From Candidatus Peregrinibacteria bacterium (lineage in GTDB: Bacteria > Patescibacteriota > Gracilibacteria > UM-FILTER-43-11): 9,885 nt of DNA. Made by a program: the position numbers and the translations under genes. The stretch's first letter is position 1. The number at the start of each line of letters is the position of its first letter. Of this stretch, positions 1-6,034 are shown one piece after another. The notes beneath the pieces were generated by a model. That model had not been told where the DNA came from, searched no databases, and saw only the letters and a program-made list of their open reading frames with translations. The stretch is taken from positions 1 to 9,885 of the forward strand of contig JACRIF010000001.1 in assembly GCA_016220125.1 (NCBI GenBank), given 5' to 3'.

Positions 1-99
1 CGCGTAGCCGGCGCTCACATCAACCACATCGTGTTCATGTCCCAGTTTGGGAACTCTTTTTACGAGGACGACTTGCATGTCTGTGAAATTAAAATTTAA
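1..99 (+). CDS. C-terminal end of an unidentified protein (partial, 5' end outside window)
   Basis: Frame 1 is open from the first base to a TAA at 97-99 and gives 32 residues ending in EDDLHVCEIKI. Codon choice is like that of the neighbouring genes, with mostly G or C in third positions, and the stretch is rich in His, Phe and acidic residues. These two points are the only support for calling it coding. It would be the tail of a gene entering from the left and convergent with the substrate-binding protein gene that ends at 164. I do not recognise the family. The 64 bases between the two stops hold a weak 5-bp hairpin (132-136 with 142-146) but no convincing terminator. Confidence 0.45.
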   Translation, partial: RVAGAHINHIVFMSQFGNSFYEDDLHVCEIKI

Positions 100-163
100 A
101 CCGCGTTTAATGGAATGCGAACGATACTCTAGCACCGATGGGGTGCCATTGGATAGAGAATTT

Positions 164-2314
164 TTAGAATTGCTTTTTCAGCCAATTGAAAAAGGTGAGA
201 AGGGTGGTGCCTTTTTTGAATTGTCGGTCGTATCCGGCGTACCAATCCGAGATTCGAGAGAAGCGGTCGCTGAGGGTGGCCATGTTGTCGAAGGCGGCGT
301 TCTGGATTTTGCTCGAGAGCGCTGTGAGATACGTGGGGCTGTACAGGAAGACGGCGGGCGCCTCCTTGCTCATGATTTCCTGGATGTCGTTGAGCGTTTT
401 CTGGCGCTGTTCGCGATCGGATTGGAGGCGAGCCTTCTCGAGCAGGCTGTCGACGGCGAAGTTCTTGAATTGCGAGAGATTGTACCCTCCTTGCTTGGCC
501 TGGCTCGAGTGCCAGTAGGGGTAGGCGTCGAGATTATAGCCGAGGTTTTGCCCGAAAATCAACAGGTCGTAGTCTCGCTTGGCCATGCGTTGCTGGAAGG
601 TGTCGTTGGGCAGGACCTGGATGAGGAGTTTGACCCCCAATTTTTTCCATTGCTCCTGGACCAATTCGGCGATTTTGCCATAGGCTTGGGGTTGTTCGGG
701 GGCGATCAGCCGCAACACCAGCTCTTCCCCTTTTTTGTTCAGGCGTGTGGGCAGGGGGGTGGCTTCGGCGTTTTCGCGCTTGATCTTGTCCAGCTCCTTT
801 TCGGAAAATTCCAACGAGGTGCCCTGGGCGATGGTGATGGAGTCGATCTCCTTTTTGTCTCCGTTGAAATCCACGGCGTAGACGCGGAAGACGTTTTGCC
901 CGGGTTTCAGGTTGCCGAACTCGAGGCTGGTCACATAGCTCCAGCCCGGATCGCCGGGGACGAATTTCTTGAGTTCGTATTCATCGACGAAAATGGATTT
1001 GGTCTTGGCCGGGGCGGTCCCCGAAAGGGTCACTTTGGTGTCGGTGGTTTCCCAGTCGCGGCCGCCATTGGGCGCGGCGATGAAGGTGACCGCGCTCGTG
1101 TTGTCGGGGTCAACAGTGGGTTCGGGGGTCGCGGTGGGGGTGGTTTGCGGTTTGGGGCTTGAAAGCATATCGGTAGCCTCGCTTGCGGGCCCGCCCGACG
1201 AAGCCTTGGCGAAGTCGGGCAATTGCCATTCCGAATCATGCAGGGAGCCGTTGGCCTTTGAGATGTTGTATTGATACACCCAGTTTTTTTGGTTGATCTC
1301 AAGCAGGGGGGTGTCGATGATTTGGGTTTGCCCCAAGGCGTCGGCGATGGCGCTTTTGTCGGTTCCCAGCTGAAGGGCCAGGCGCACGGAGCGCGCTTTG
1401 AGGGTGGGGGAATCGTTGTTCAGGAACAAGGCGACATATTGGGGAAGGTTGTACCGGATCAAATTCAAATGGCCTCCCTGGAGGATCTTGTCCGCGGCCT
1501 CGTCGGGGACCGTCCTGAGCCCGTCGACATCCGCTTGGATTTTGAGGGCCTCCTCGGGCGTGGGGCTGATCCTGAATTGAAGGGTGGGGATGTGTGGCTG
1601 TTCGCCCACGTAGCCCTCGAAGGCTTGAAGGGTGATGTCGGTTCGGTCGTCATCGGGAACCATGGAGACGAATCGGTACGGTCCGGTTCCGACGGGGGAT
1701 TGGTTGAAGGGGTCCTGACCCAGGCTTTCAGGGGGGACGGGGCCGAGAATATGCTCGGGCAGGAGTCCCACAATGGTTTTGACCGGGAAAAAGGAGTCGG
1801 GCTTCTCCAGCACGAATTTGACGGTCTTGGCGTCGATCTTGAAGACTTTGGTCCCGCTGAAATCGTTGTAGTTGAGGATGGGCCCCTTGAACGAGGGGCT
1901 CTGGAGCACGGTTTGGTAGGTGAACACCACATCGTTGGAGGTGACGGGTTCCCCATCGTGCCATTGGGCTTTGTCGTTGAGGGTGTAGGTGTAGGTCTTG
2001 CCATCCTCGGAAACCGTGAAAGTGGCAAGGTCGGGAACAATCTCCTTGGTCGGGGGGTCGAACTTGGTGAGCCCCGAAAAAACCAAGAGGGAAATATCAT
2101 GGGTCAGGCTTCCGTAGTGGATGAACAGGGGGTTGATGGCCTCGATTTTGCCAGAGGCCCCTTCAACATAAATACCTCCCTTTTTGGGGGTGGTCTGCGT
2201 GTGCTCGAGGACAAACGCGTATCCGATTTGGATGCCCGTGAAAAGGACGAGGACGCCCAAAAAGGCAACCGCAATTTTCTCGATCTTGGTGAGTCGTCCA
2301 AATCGCTTGAGCAT
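164..2314 (-). CDS. Membrane-anchored family 5 (OppA/DppA-type) substrate-binding protein with internal Ig-like insertion
   Basis: This 716-residue protein matches the SBP_bac_5 family, the extracytoplasmic receptors of peptide and nickel ABC transporters. Family landmarks are INPLF (60-64), the segment YTLNDKAQWHDGEPVTSNDV (110-129) with the usual WHDGEP core, VGTGPY (208-213) and the C-terminal lobe from about 525, which contains RDYDLLIFGQN (580-590). Residues 14-35 form one hydrophobic segment after a basic start. There is no lipobox cysteine, so an uncleaved membrane anchor is likely. The normal fold is interrupted at about 367-523 by a peptide encoded by a DNA palindrome, a Pro/Thr-rich linker (385-404), a probable Ig-like beta domain (about 405-498) and a charged helix (about 501-517). 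It starts 18 bases after secG and probably shares its transcript. No permease or ATPase genes are in view, so the ligand and transporter are unknown; a role in surface binding without transport is possible. Confidence 0.93.
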   Translation of the reverse strand: MLKRFGRLTKIEKIAVAFLGVLVLFTGIQIGYAFVLEHTQTTPKKGGIYVEGASGKIEAINPLFIHYGSLTHDISLLVFSGLTKFDPPTKEIVPDLATFTVSEDGKTYTYTLNDKAQWHDGEPVTSNDVVFTYQTVLQSPSFKGPILNYNDFSGTKVFKIDAKTVKFVLEKPDSFFPVKTIVGLLPEHILGPVPPESLGQDPFNQSPVGTGPYRFVSMVPDDDRTDITLQAFEGYVGEQPHIPTLQFRISPTPEEALKIQADVDGLRTVPDEAADKILQGGHLNLIRYNLPQYVALFLNNDSPTLKARSVRLALQLGTDKSAIADALGQTQIIDTPLLEINQKNWVYQYNISKANGSLHDSEWQLPDFAKASSGGPASEATDMLSSPKPQTTPTATPEPTVDPDNTSAVTFIAAPNGGRDWETTDTKVTLSGTAPAKTKSIFVDEYELKKFVPGDPGWSYVTSLEFGNLKPGQNVFRVYAVDFNGDKKEIDSITIAQGTSLEFSEKELDKIKRENAEATPLPTRLNKKGEELVLRLIAPEQPQAYGKIAELVQEQWKKLGVKLLIQVLPNDTFQQRMAKRDYDLLIFGQNLGYNLDAYPYWHSSQAKQGGYNLSQFKNFAVDSLLEKARLQSDREQRQKTLNDIQEIMSKEAPAVFLYSPTYLTALSSKIQNAAFDNMATLSDRFSRISDWYAGYDRQFKKGTTLLTFFNWLKKQF
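821..1102 (-). other. Probable Ig-like domain embedded in the substrate-binding protein
   Basis: Residues 405-498 read as alternating short beta strands: TSAVTFIAAP, then TKVTLSGTAPA, KSIFVDEYEL, WSYVTSLEFGNLKPG and QNVFRVYAVDFNG. The pattern of a TVTLSGTA-like strand followed by a GxNxxxVYAxDxxG-like strand is typical of bacterial Ig-like and glucodextranase-B-like modules. A Thr/Pro linker precedes it. Assignment to the Ig-like fold is by eye only; the exact family is not determined. Confidence 0.6.
1185..1220. repeat. Palindromic repeat element inside a coding sequence
   Basis: GCCCGAC at 1193-1199 pairs perfectly with GTCGGGC at 1214-1220. Between them lies a symmetric GAA / GCC-TT-GGC / GAA core, so the whole 28 bases are centred on 1206-1207. 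The 10-bp palindrome GCGGGCCCGC (1185-1194) overlaps the left arm. Read in the minus-strand gene frame, the element encodes PDFAKASSGG (residues 366-375), at the left end of the insertion in the substrate-binding protein. It resembles dispersed palindromes that I associate from memory with intergenic regions of Patescibacteria. Only one copy is in this window, so its repeat status is inferred. Confidence 0.5.
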
Positions 2315-2332
2315 TCTTCGGGTTTAAAAAAC

Positions 2333-2551
2333 CTAGTTGAAAAACACAAAGGCCAGCGAGGTGACGACAAACAGCACCGCGAGAAGGATGGTCGCGGAGA
2401 AGATCACTTTGTCGGCGCCGCGCCTGGTGGCCTGAAAGCTTTGGTTGGCGCTGAAGGTGGCGCTCAATCCCTCGTCCTTGCTTTGGATGAGGATGATGAG
2501 TGTGAGCAGGATCGAGATGATCGCATGGGAGACCGTGAGGATATTTTTCAT
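2333..2551 (-). CDS. secG: Protein translocase subunit SecG
   Basis: SecG is the small third subunit of the SecYEG channel and helps SecA-driven export across the inner membrane. The 72 residues fit the family size. Two hydrophobic segments (about 6-23 and 49-71) flank a polar loop. Family features are LIQSKDEGLS (21-30) directly after the first helix and TRRGADK (42-48) before the second. The ATG at 2549-2551 is chosen because it leaves a complete first helix. An in-frame extension is not supported, and a nearby ATG at 2564 is in another frame. A -35/-10 pair lies about 30-55 bases upstream. The substrate-binding protein gene follows after 18 bases, so the two are probably co-transcribed. 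No Shine-Dalgarno sequence is seen. Confidence 0.95.
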   Translation of the reverse strand: MKNILTVSHAIISILLTLIILIQSKDEGLSATFSANQSFQATRRGADKVIFSATILLAVLFVVTSLAFVFFN

Positions 2552-2579
2552 AGAGTGGTGCCATTAAAGTAACGCGGAG

Positions 2580-2608
2580 AGTTTAGCACAGGGCAGGGGG
2601 CGATTCAA
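2580..2608 (-). promoter_or_regulatory. Predicted promoter of the secG-SBP operon
   Basis: On the minus strand, TTGAAT (2608-2603) is followed after exactly 17 bases by TAAACT (2585-2580). The -10 is preceded by TGC, which makes it an extended -10. Transcription would start near 2573, giving a leader of about 20 bases before the secG ATG. Confidence 0.55.
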
Positions 2609-2627
2609 TCCGATGCGGTCAAAGAGA

Positions 2628-2658
2628 TTGACAAAATATTAAAAGTTATTATTATAAT
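2628..2658 (+). promoter_or_regulatory. Predicted promoter of comF
   Basis: A perfect TTGACA (2628-2633) and a perfect TATAAT (2653-2658) are separated by 19 bases, two more than the optimum. The A/T-rich spacer fits a promoter. The start would fall near 2665, about 20 bases before the comF ATG. It lies back to back with the secG promoter. Confidence 0.5.
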
Positions 2659-2684
2659 CTCTTAATTGCCTTCACCCCAATGGA

Positions 2685-3392
2685 ATGAGGTTTGTGTCAG
2701 CTCTATGGGAGCTGTTCCTGAACGCCTTGTTCCCTCCCGTCTGCGCTTCCTGCAAAAGCGAAGGGGATTTTTTGTGCGCGCGATGCCTGGGCTCTTTGGC
2801 CAAGCGGAGAATCGGCCGGTATTCGCCCCGTGCTCGAGCGCCGGAGTTTGCAAGCCTGGCGGGGGTCGTCTACGCGTTGGATTACGCCAAGAATCCCCAG
2901 ATCCGCGCCGCCATTCAACAGTTCAAATACAAGTTCACGGAGGCATTGGCCCAACCTTTCGCGAAGCTGATTGCGGAAAAGGTTGGGGAGTTGGGAATGG
3001 TGAAGGGGAGGCGTCTGATCCTCGTTCCCGTGCCGTTGCACGCGAAGCGTCTCCGCGAGCGAGGGTTCAACCAGGCCGAGGTGATCGCCCATGCGATCCA
3101 GACCCAGTGGCCCCACGGTCTGTGCGAGGTCCAGAATCTGTTGGTGAGGCCGAAGGAAACCAGCCAGCAGGCAAAATTGGGGAGGTCTGAGCGCCATCAA
3201 AATTTGAAGGACGCGTTCATATTGAACAAAAAAATTGTTCATAAAACCGCATCACAAAACCTCTATTTTGTGGTGGACGATGTGTGCACCACGGGTTCCA
3301 CGCTCGACAGTTGCGCCAAGGCTTTGCGCGAGGGCGGAATCAACCCTGTCTACGGCCTGGTGATCGCCCGCTCCATGGCCCGCTCCAAATGA
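2685..3392 (+). CDS. comF: ComF family protein (phosphoribosyltransferase-like, DNA-uptake associated)
   Basis: ComF proteins are cytoplasmic. They are needed for natural transformation in several bacteria and are thought to act on incoming single-stranded DNA. The 235 residues show the family layout: a hydrophobic N-terminus with FPPVCASC, a four-cysteine zinc-binding set (C20, C23, C31, C34), the LVPVPLHAKRLRERGFNQ segment (113-130) and the PRPP-binding loop VVDDVCTTGSTL (196-207). The length is normal for the family. The ATG at 2685 leaves the usual short lead to the first cysteine pair. There is no Shine-Dalgarno sequence, and the predicted leader is about 20 bases. No other competence genes are in view. 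The enzymatic substrate, if any, is unknown for this family. Confidence 0.87.
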   Translation: MRFVSALWELFLNALFPPVCASCKSEGDFLCARCLGSLAKRRIGRYSPRARAPEFASLAGVVYALDYAKNPQIRAAIQQFKYKFTEALAQPFAKLIAEKVGELGMVKGRRLILVPVPLHAKRLRERGFNQAEVIAHAIQTQWPHGLCEVQNLLVRPKETSQQAKLGRSERHQNLKDAFILNKKIVHKTASQNLYFVVDDVCTTGSTLDSCAKALREGGINPVYGLVIARSMARSK

Positions 3393-3436
3393 TTTCCCTG
3401 TTGGGTGCCGATGCGGTATTATTTTTTTAGCTGATT

Positions 3437-3457
3437 GCTTATCGCTTAAAGCTTACC
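3437..3457. repeat. Three 7-bp tandem units (GCTTANN)
   Basis: GCTTATC, GCTTAAA and GCTTACC follow each other without a gap in the 76-base spacer between comF and the PurQ-like gene. GCTTA is exact in all three. No terminator or clear promoter is visible in this spacer. Confidence 0.5.
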
Positions 3458-3468
3458 GTTAAATAAAA

Positions 3469-4770
3469 ATGATCCGCTTCGCAGTCCTCTTTTTTCCAGG
3501 CTCGAAACCGGAATCCGAAACCGTTCGGGCGTTTTCGCGCAGCGGCATGGAGGCGGAGCAGTTCCCGTGGAATGACCCCCTTCTTTTGGAGGAGGGCCGA
3601 TTGGAGGATTTCGATGGCTATTGCCTGGTGGGGAAATGGAACGGCGAAAGGGGGGATCGTTTGGGGGCGATCGCGGCCCGGGACCCCGTCATGGAAACGA
3701 TTAAAAAGGAGGCCTCCAAGGGCAAAGTGGTGCTGGGCATTGGCAGGGGGGCCGAAATCCTGGCCGAATCCGGGTTGATTCCCGGGTACGACTCGCTTGA
3801 ATTGGCGTGCGCTGTGGTGTGGACGGGAATGCCCCAAGAGGGAAGAGGGGCGGAGGCCGGCATTCGGGATCGAGGGATCCATCTGAAGAGCATCGCCCCG
3901 AAGAACCGTTCCGCGTTCAATTCGGTCGCGGGCCTTCTCGAACTGCCGTTTGGTCATGGTGAAGGCCAGTTCGTGTTCGGGAATCCCGCCACGCTGAAGG
4001 CGTTGCGGGGAAATGGGCAGATCCTGTTCCAGTACTGCGATGAGAGGGGAAAGGCCAAAGCCAGCGCACCCCTCCTTCCGGGCGGTTCGAACGAGGCCAT
4101 CGCGGCCTTGTGCAATCCAGCGGGGAATGTGATGGCCATCATTTCTCATCCCGGGCGCGACCCTCTCGGGGGCGGGGATGCGATTTTCGCGTCCATCCGC
4201 GAATGGATTGGGGGCAAGGTCAAAGTCGCCCACAATCGGCTCGGGAAACTTCAGATTCCAGAGGATATACGCCCTTTCGAGCCGGCGGATCTTGAGTTTC
4301 TGGTGCGCCCGAAAAAACCCGACCCCCTGGAGCGCTCCATGGAGGCTGTGTTGGGGAAGGCGGGTTTCAAGGTCGCCCTCACGCGCTACGATTATTGGAG
4401 TGTGAAATTGTTCCTGGGCATGGATCCGAAGGGCATGGCCCTGCAAATCCTCCGGTCGGGTGTGATCGCCGATGTGGGAAGCCAGTGGGTGACGACACGA
4501 ATTGGAAAAGAGGTTTATAGTTATTCGCCCGAGAAGGGTTTGCAGCCCATCGAGATGAGCCCCGAGCGTTGGCTGGTGGTCCGAGAGCGCTTCGATTCGG
4601 TCGGCGAGTGGAAGGCCGAGGAGGTTCGAAAACAGGTGCGAAAGGAGGTCGAATCCGTGGGATATGGCGTTTTGTGGGATGTGGAAAAAGCGGATGAGAA
4701 AGCGCTCTATGGCATTATCCGAACAAAAATTTTATACAACCCGAATTCGATGTACATCATGAAGCATTGA
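3469..4770 (+). CDS. PurQ-like glutamine amidotransferase-fold protein lacking the catalytic Cys and Glu, with C-terminal extension
   Basis: Residues 1-250 align by eye along their whole length with PurQ, the glutaminase subunit of phosphoribosylformylglycinamidine synthase. Matches are FAVLFFPGS (4-12), FDGYCLVG (48-55), GDRLGAIAA (62-70), KVVLGIGRGAEILAESGLIPG (86-106), HGEGQF (163-168), and VMAIISHPGR followed by a terminal helix ending in IREWI (221-247). PurQ has GxCNGFQ at the nucleophile elbow; here it is GIGRGAE, so Gly92 replaces the cysteine. The MPHPER motif reads ISHPGR: His227 is kept and the Glu becomes Gly229. The NCD after FPGS is also lost. A glutaminase reaction is therefore not expected. 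Residues 251-433 are an extra region with possible PurS-like traits: RPKKPDPLERSMEAVLGKAG (280-299) and the end TKILYNPNSMYI (419-430). A binding, scaffold or regulatory role is possible. No purL or other pur gene is in the window. The gene lies 76 bases after comF and has no Shine-Dalgarno sequence. Confidence 0.85.
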   Translation: MIRFAVLFFPGSKPESETVRAFSRSGMEAEQFPWNDPLLLEEGRLEDFDGYCLVGKWNGERGDRLGAIAARDPVMETIKKEASKGKVVLGIGRGAEILAESGLIPGYDSLELACAVVWTGMPQEGRGAEAGIRDRGIHLKSIAPKNRSAFNSVAGLLELPFGHGEGQFVFGNPATLKALRGNGQILFQYCDERGKAKASAPLLPGGSNEAIAALCNPAGNVMAIISHPGRDPLGGGDAIFASIREWIGGKVKVAHNRLGKLQIPEDIRPFEPADLEFLVRPKKPDPLERSMEAVLGKAGFKVALTRYDYWSVKLFLGMDPKGMALQILRSGVIADVGSQWVTTRIGKEVYSYSPEKGLQPIEMSPERWLVVRERFDSVGEWKAEEVRKQVRKEVESVGYGVLWDVEKADEKALYGIIRTKILYNPNSMYIMKH

Positions 4771-4783
4771 ACCATATAAATGG

Positions 4784-4838
4784 CCTCATTAGCTTTTTAG
4801 CCTCATTAGGCCCCTTCTAACAAGCTAACAAAGCTAAC
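4784..4838. repeat. Short repeats in spacer (CCTCATTAG x2, AAGCTAAC x2)
   Basis: In the 81-base spacer before the RNA methyltransferase gene, CCTCATTAG occurs at 4784-4792 and 4801-4809, and AAGCTAAC at 4822-4829 and 4831-4838. GGCCT (4782-4786) and AGGCC (4808-4812) could close a hairpin with a 21-base loop, but there is no U-run behind it. The function is unknown. Confidence 0.45.
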
Positions 4839-4851
4839 TCACTAATTTTCT

Positions 4852-5301
4852 ATGGTATACGCCCTCCTCCACAACATCCGCAGCCTCCACAATGTGGGGT
4901 CCATTTTTCGCACCTCGGACGGCGCGGGCATTCGCAAGCTTTATTTGTGCGGGGAGACGGGATATCCGCCCAGGGCCGAAATCGCCAAAACCGCTTTGGG
5001 CGCCGATGGGTCGGTGCCTTGGGAGTATTGGATGGATTCCGTGGAATGCGTGGCCAAACTCAAAAAGGAGGGGGTTCGGATCGTCGGCTTGGAACTGACG
5101 CCCACGAGTGTGGATTACCGCGCGTTCGTGGCCAAAGGGCCTGTGTGCCTGGTGGTGGGGAACGAGGTGGGTGGGCTTCCCCCGGAGCTGGTGGCCCTTT
5201 GCGACGAATGTGTCCAGATCCCCATGGCGGGCATCAAGGAATCCTTGAATGTGTCGGTGGCCTTTGGCATTGCGGCATACGCGTTGGCGAATCCAAAATA
5301 G
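4852..5301 (+). CDS. Minimal SpoU/TrmH-family RNA 2'-O-methyltransferase
   Basis: SpoU-family enzymes have the knotted SPOUT fold and transfer a methyl group from S-adenosylmethionine to a ribose 2'-OH in tRNA or rRNA. All three family motifs are present. Motif 1 is NIRSLHNVGSIFRTSDGAG (8-26), with the conserved Asn14 and Arg20. Motif 2 is LVVGNEVGGLPPEL (100-113). Motif 3 is IPMAGIKESLNVSVAFGIAAY (123-143), containing the SLNVSVA core. At 149 residues it is only the catalytic domain, with no N-terminal RNA-binding L30-like domain as in RlmB. The target nucleotide cannot be told from the sequence. The ATG at 4852 has no Shine-Dalgarno sequence. The next gene starts 76 bases downstream with its own predicted promoter. 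Confidence 0.92.
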   Translation: MVYALLHNIRSLHNVGSIFRTSDGAGIRKLYLCGETGYPPRAEIAKTALGADGSVPWEYWMDSVECVAKLKKEGVRIVGLELTPTSVDYRAFVAKGPVCLVVGNEVGGLPPELVALCDECVQIPMAGIKESLNVSVAFGIAAYALANPK

Positions 5302-5319
5302 GGTTGGGCGCACTTGCAT

Positions 5320-5348
5320 TTGATTAGCCTTCGCCACAGTGGTAAAAT
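5320..5348 (+). promoter_or_regulatory. Predicted promoter of the coiled-coil gene
   Basis: TTGATT (5320-5325) is followed after 17 bases by TAAAAT (5343-5348). TGG directly before the -10 makes it an extended -10. The start would be near 5355, about 23 bases before the ATG at 5378. The same GTGGTAAAATG word occurs on the minus strand upstream of clpC. Confidence 0.55.
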
Positions 5349-5377
5349 GCAATCACTAATGTTTAGCCAAAAAAAAT

Positions 5378-5893
5378 ATGGATGACAATCAACAGGCACA
5401 GGCGGGGGCGCAGGGTCAGGGGGCGGGGGCGCAGGGCGCCACGGGCGGAGCAGCCAGTGGGCAGGATTTGAGCGGCATTATGGAGGAAAATGTGGATATC
5501 GGATCCTTGGTGGCGAACGCCGGCAACAAGGACGAGCAAAAGAAATTCATTTCCAGCGTCAAGATTCCCGCGCATCCGAATTCTAAATTCGACGAGGCGA
5601 AAGTCCTCGAGTTGCTGGCAGGTTCCATTTCGTTGACCATCAGCGAGAAGCGCAACATCATCGAGCACATTCCCCAGCTTTCGCAATTCCAGATTGACGA
5701 GTTGGTCAAGATTTTCGAGGAGGAAAAATTGAAGTTCACCGAGCTCGAGAAGAAGCATGCCGAGCAATTGGCAGAGCTCGAGAAGAAGCACGCCGGTTCT
5801 TGGCAGGACCTTGAGGCAAAGGCGCAGGAGGACACCAAGAAGTCCGAGGAGCAGAAAAAGGCCGACGAGCTCCGAAAATCGCTGGGCCTGTAG
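5378..5893 (+). CDS. Unknown protein with low-complexity N-terminus and C-terminal coiled coil
   Basis: I do not recognise this 171-residue protein as a named family. Residues 5-28 are almost only Gln, Ala and Gly, as expected for a disordered tail. Residues 30-70 are mixed. From about 72 it is helical: LELLAGSISLTISEKRNIIE, then HIPQLSQFQIDELVKIFEEE, then a highly charged Lys/Glu coiled coil to the end (about 107-170). Two 11-residue units (ELEKKHAEQLA and ELEKKHAGSWQ) lie at 122-143. There is no signal peptide or membrane segment, so it is probably cytoplasmic. It lies between an RNA methyltransferase gene and a receiver gene, with separate predicted promoters on each side, so co-function is not implied. 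A structural or adaptor role would be guesswork. The real-gene call rests on length, codon use, a promoter and the coherent helical pattern. Confidence 0.85.
   Translation: MDDNQQAQAGAQGQGAGAQGATGGAASGQDLSGIMEENVDIGSLVANAGNKDEQKKFISSVKIPAHPNSKFDEAKVLELLAGSISLTISEKRNIIEHIPQLSQFQIDELVKIFEEEKLKFTELEKKHAEQLAELEKKHAGSWQDLEAKAQEDTKKSEEQKKADELRKSLGL
5741..5795 (+). repeat. 33-bp-period direct repeat inside the coiled-coil gene
   Basis: A 22-base unit starting GAGCTCGAGAAGAAGCA occurs at 5741-5762 and 5774-5795 with one mismatch (T/C at unit position 18, third position of the His codon). The period of 33 bases is 11 codons and keeps the coiled-coil register of hendecads. It looks like a recent tandem duplication. 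Confidence 0.65.
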
Positions 5894-5965
5894 GGGGGGC
5901 CGCACCCATTGGGCATCAGGCGAGGATGCTTGGCGAATGGCTTTTTAAGTTGGCAAGCAATATTA

Positions 5966-5992
5966 TTGACAATATATATTAATTAGTATAAT
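5966..5992 (+). promoter_or_regulatory. Predicted promoter of the receiver gene
   Basis: A perfect TTGACA (5966-5971) and a perfect TATAAT (5987-5992) lie in a strongly A/T-rich patch (about 5960-6000). The spacing is 15 bases, shorter than ideal. An alternative -10, TAATAT at 5989-5994, gives 17. The leader to the ATG at 6035 would be about 35 bases. The preceding stretch 5894-5960 shows no clear terminator. Confidence 0.5.
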
Positions 5993-6034
5993 ATATATTC
6001 CTTTTAGGGTTTTATTGCGATAAGTTGATCCACT

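Noticed and set aside
47..2572. Long plus-strand open frames (47-1162 and 1271-2572) opposite the substrate-binding protein and secG
   Set aside because: They are antisense shadows. The minus-strand frames give recognised SBP_bac_5 and SecG proteins, while the shadows are Gly/Val/Leu/Asp-rich with no motifs, as expected opposite G/C-biased third positions.
3393..3468. Promoter in the comF to PurQ-like spacer
   Set aside because: TATTAT and TTGGGT are present but only 10 bases apart, and other pairs match the consensus poorly. Co-transcription with comF is equally possible.
3439..4446. Minus-strand 335-codon open frame opposite the PurQ-like gene
   Set aside because: Its translation has no recognisable motif, whereas the plus strand matches PurQ over 250 residues. 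Codon bias explains the open antisense frame.
5894..5960. Possible terminator after the coiled-coil gene
   Set aside because: The stretch is G-rich with CTTTTTAAG at its end, but I could not pair a stem longer than about 5 bases before the T run.
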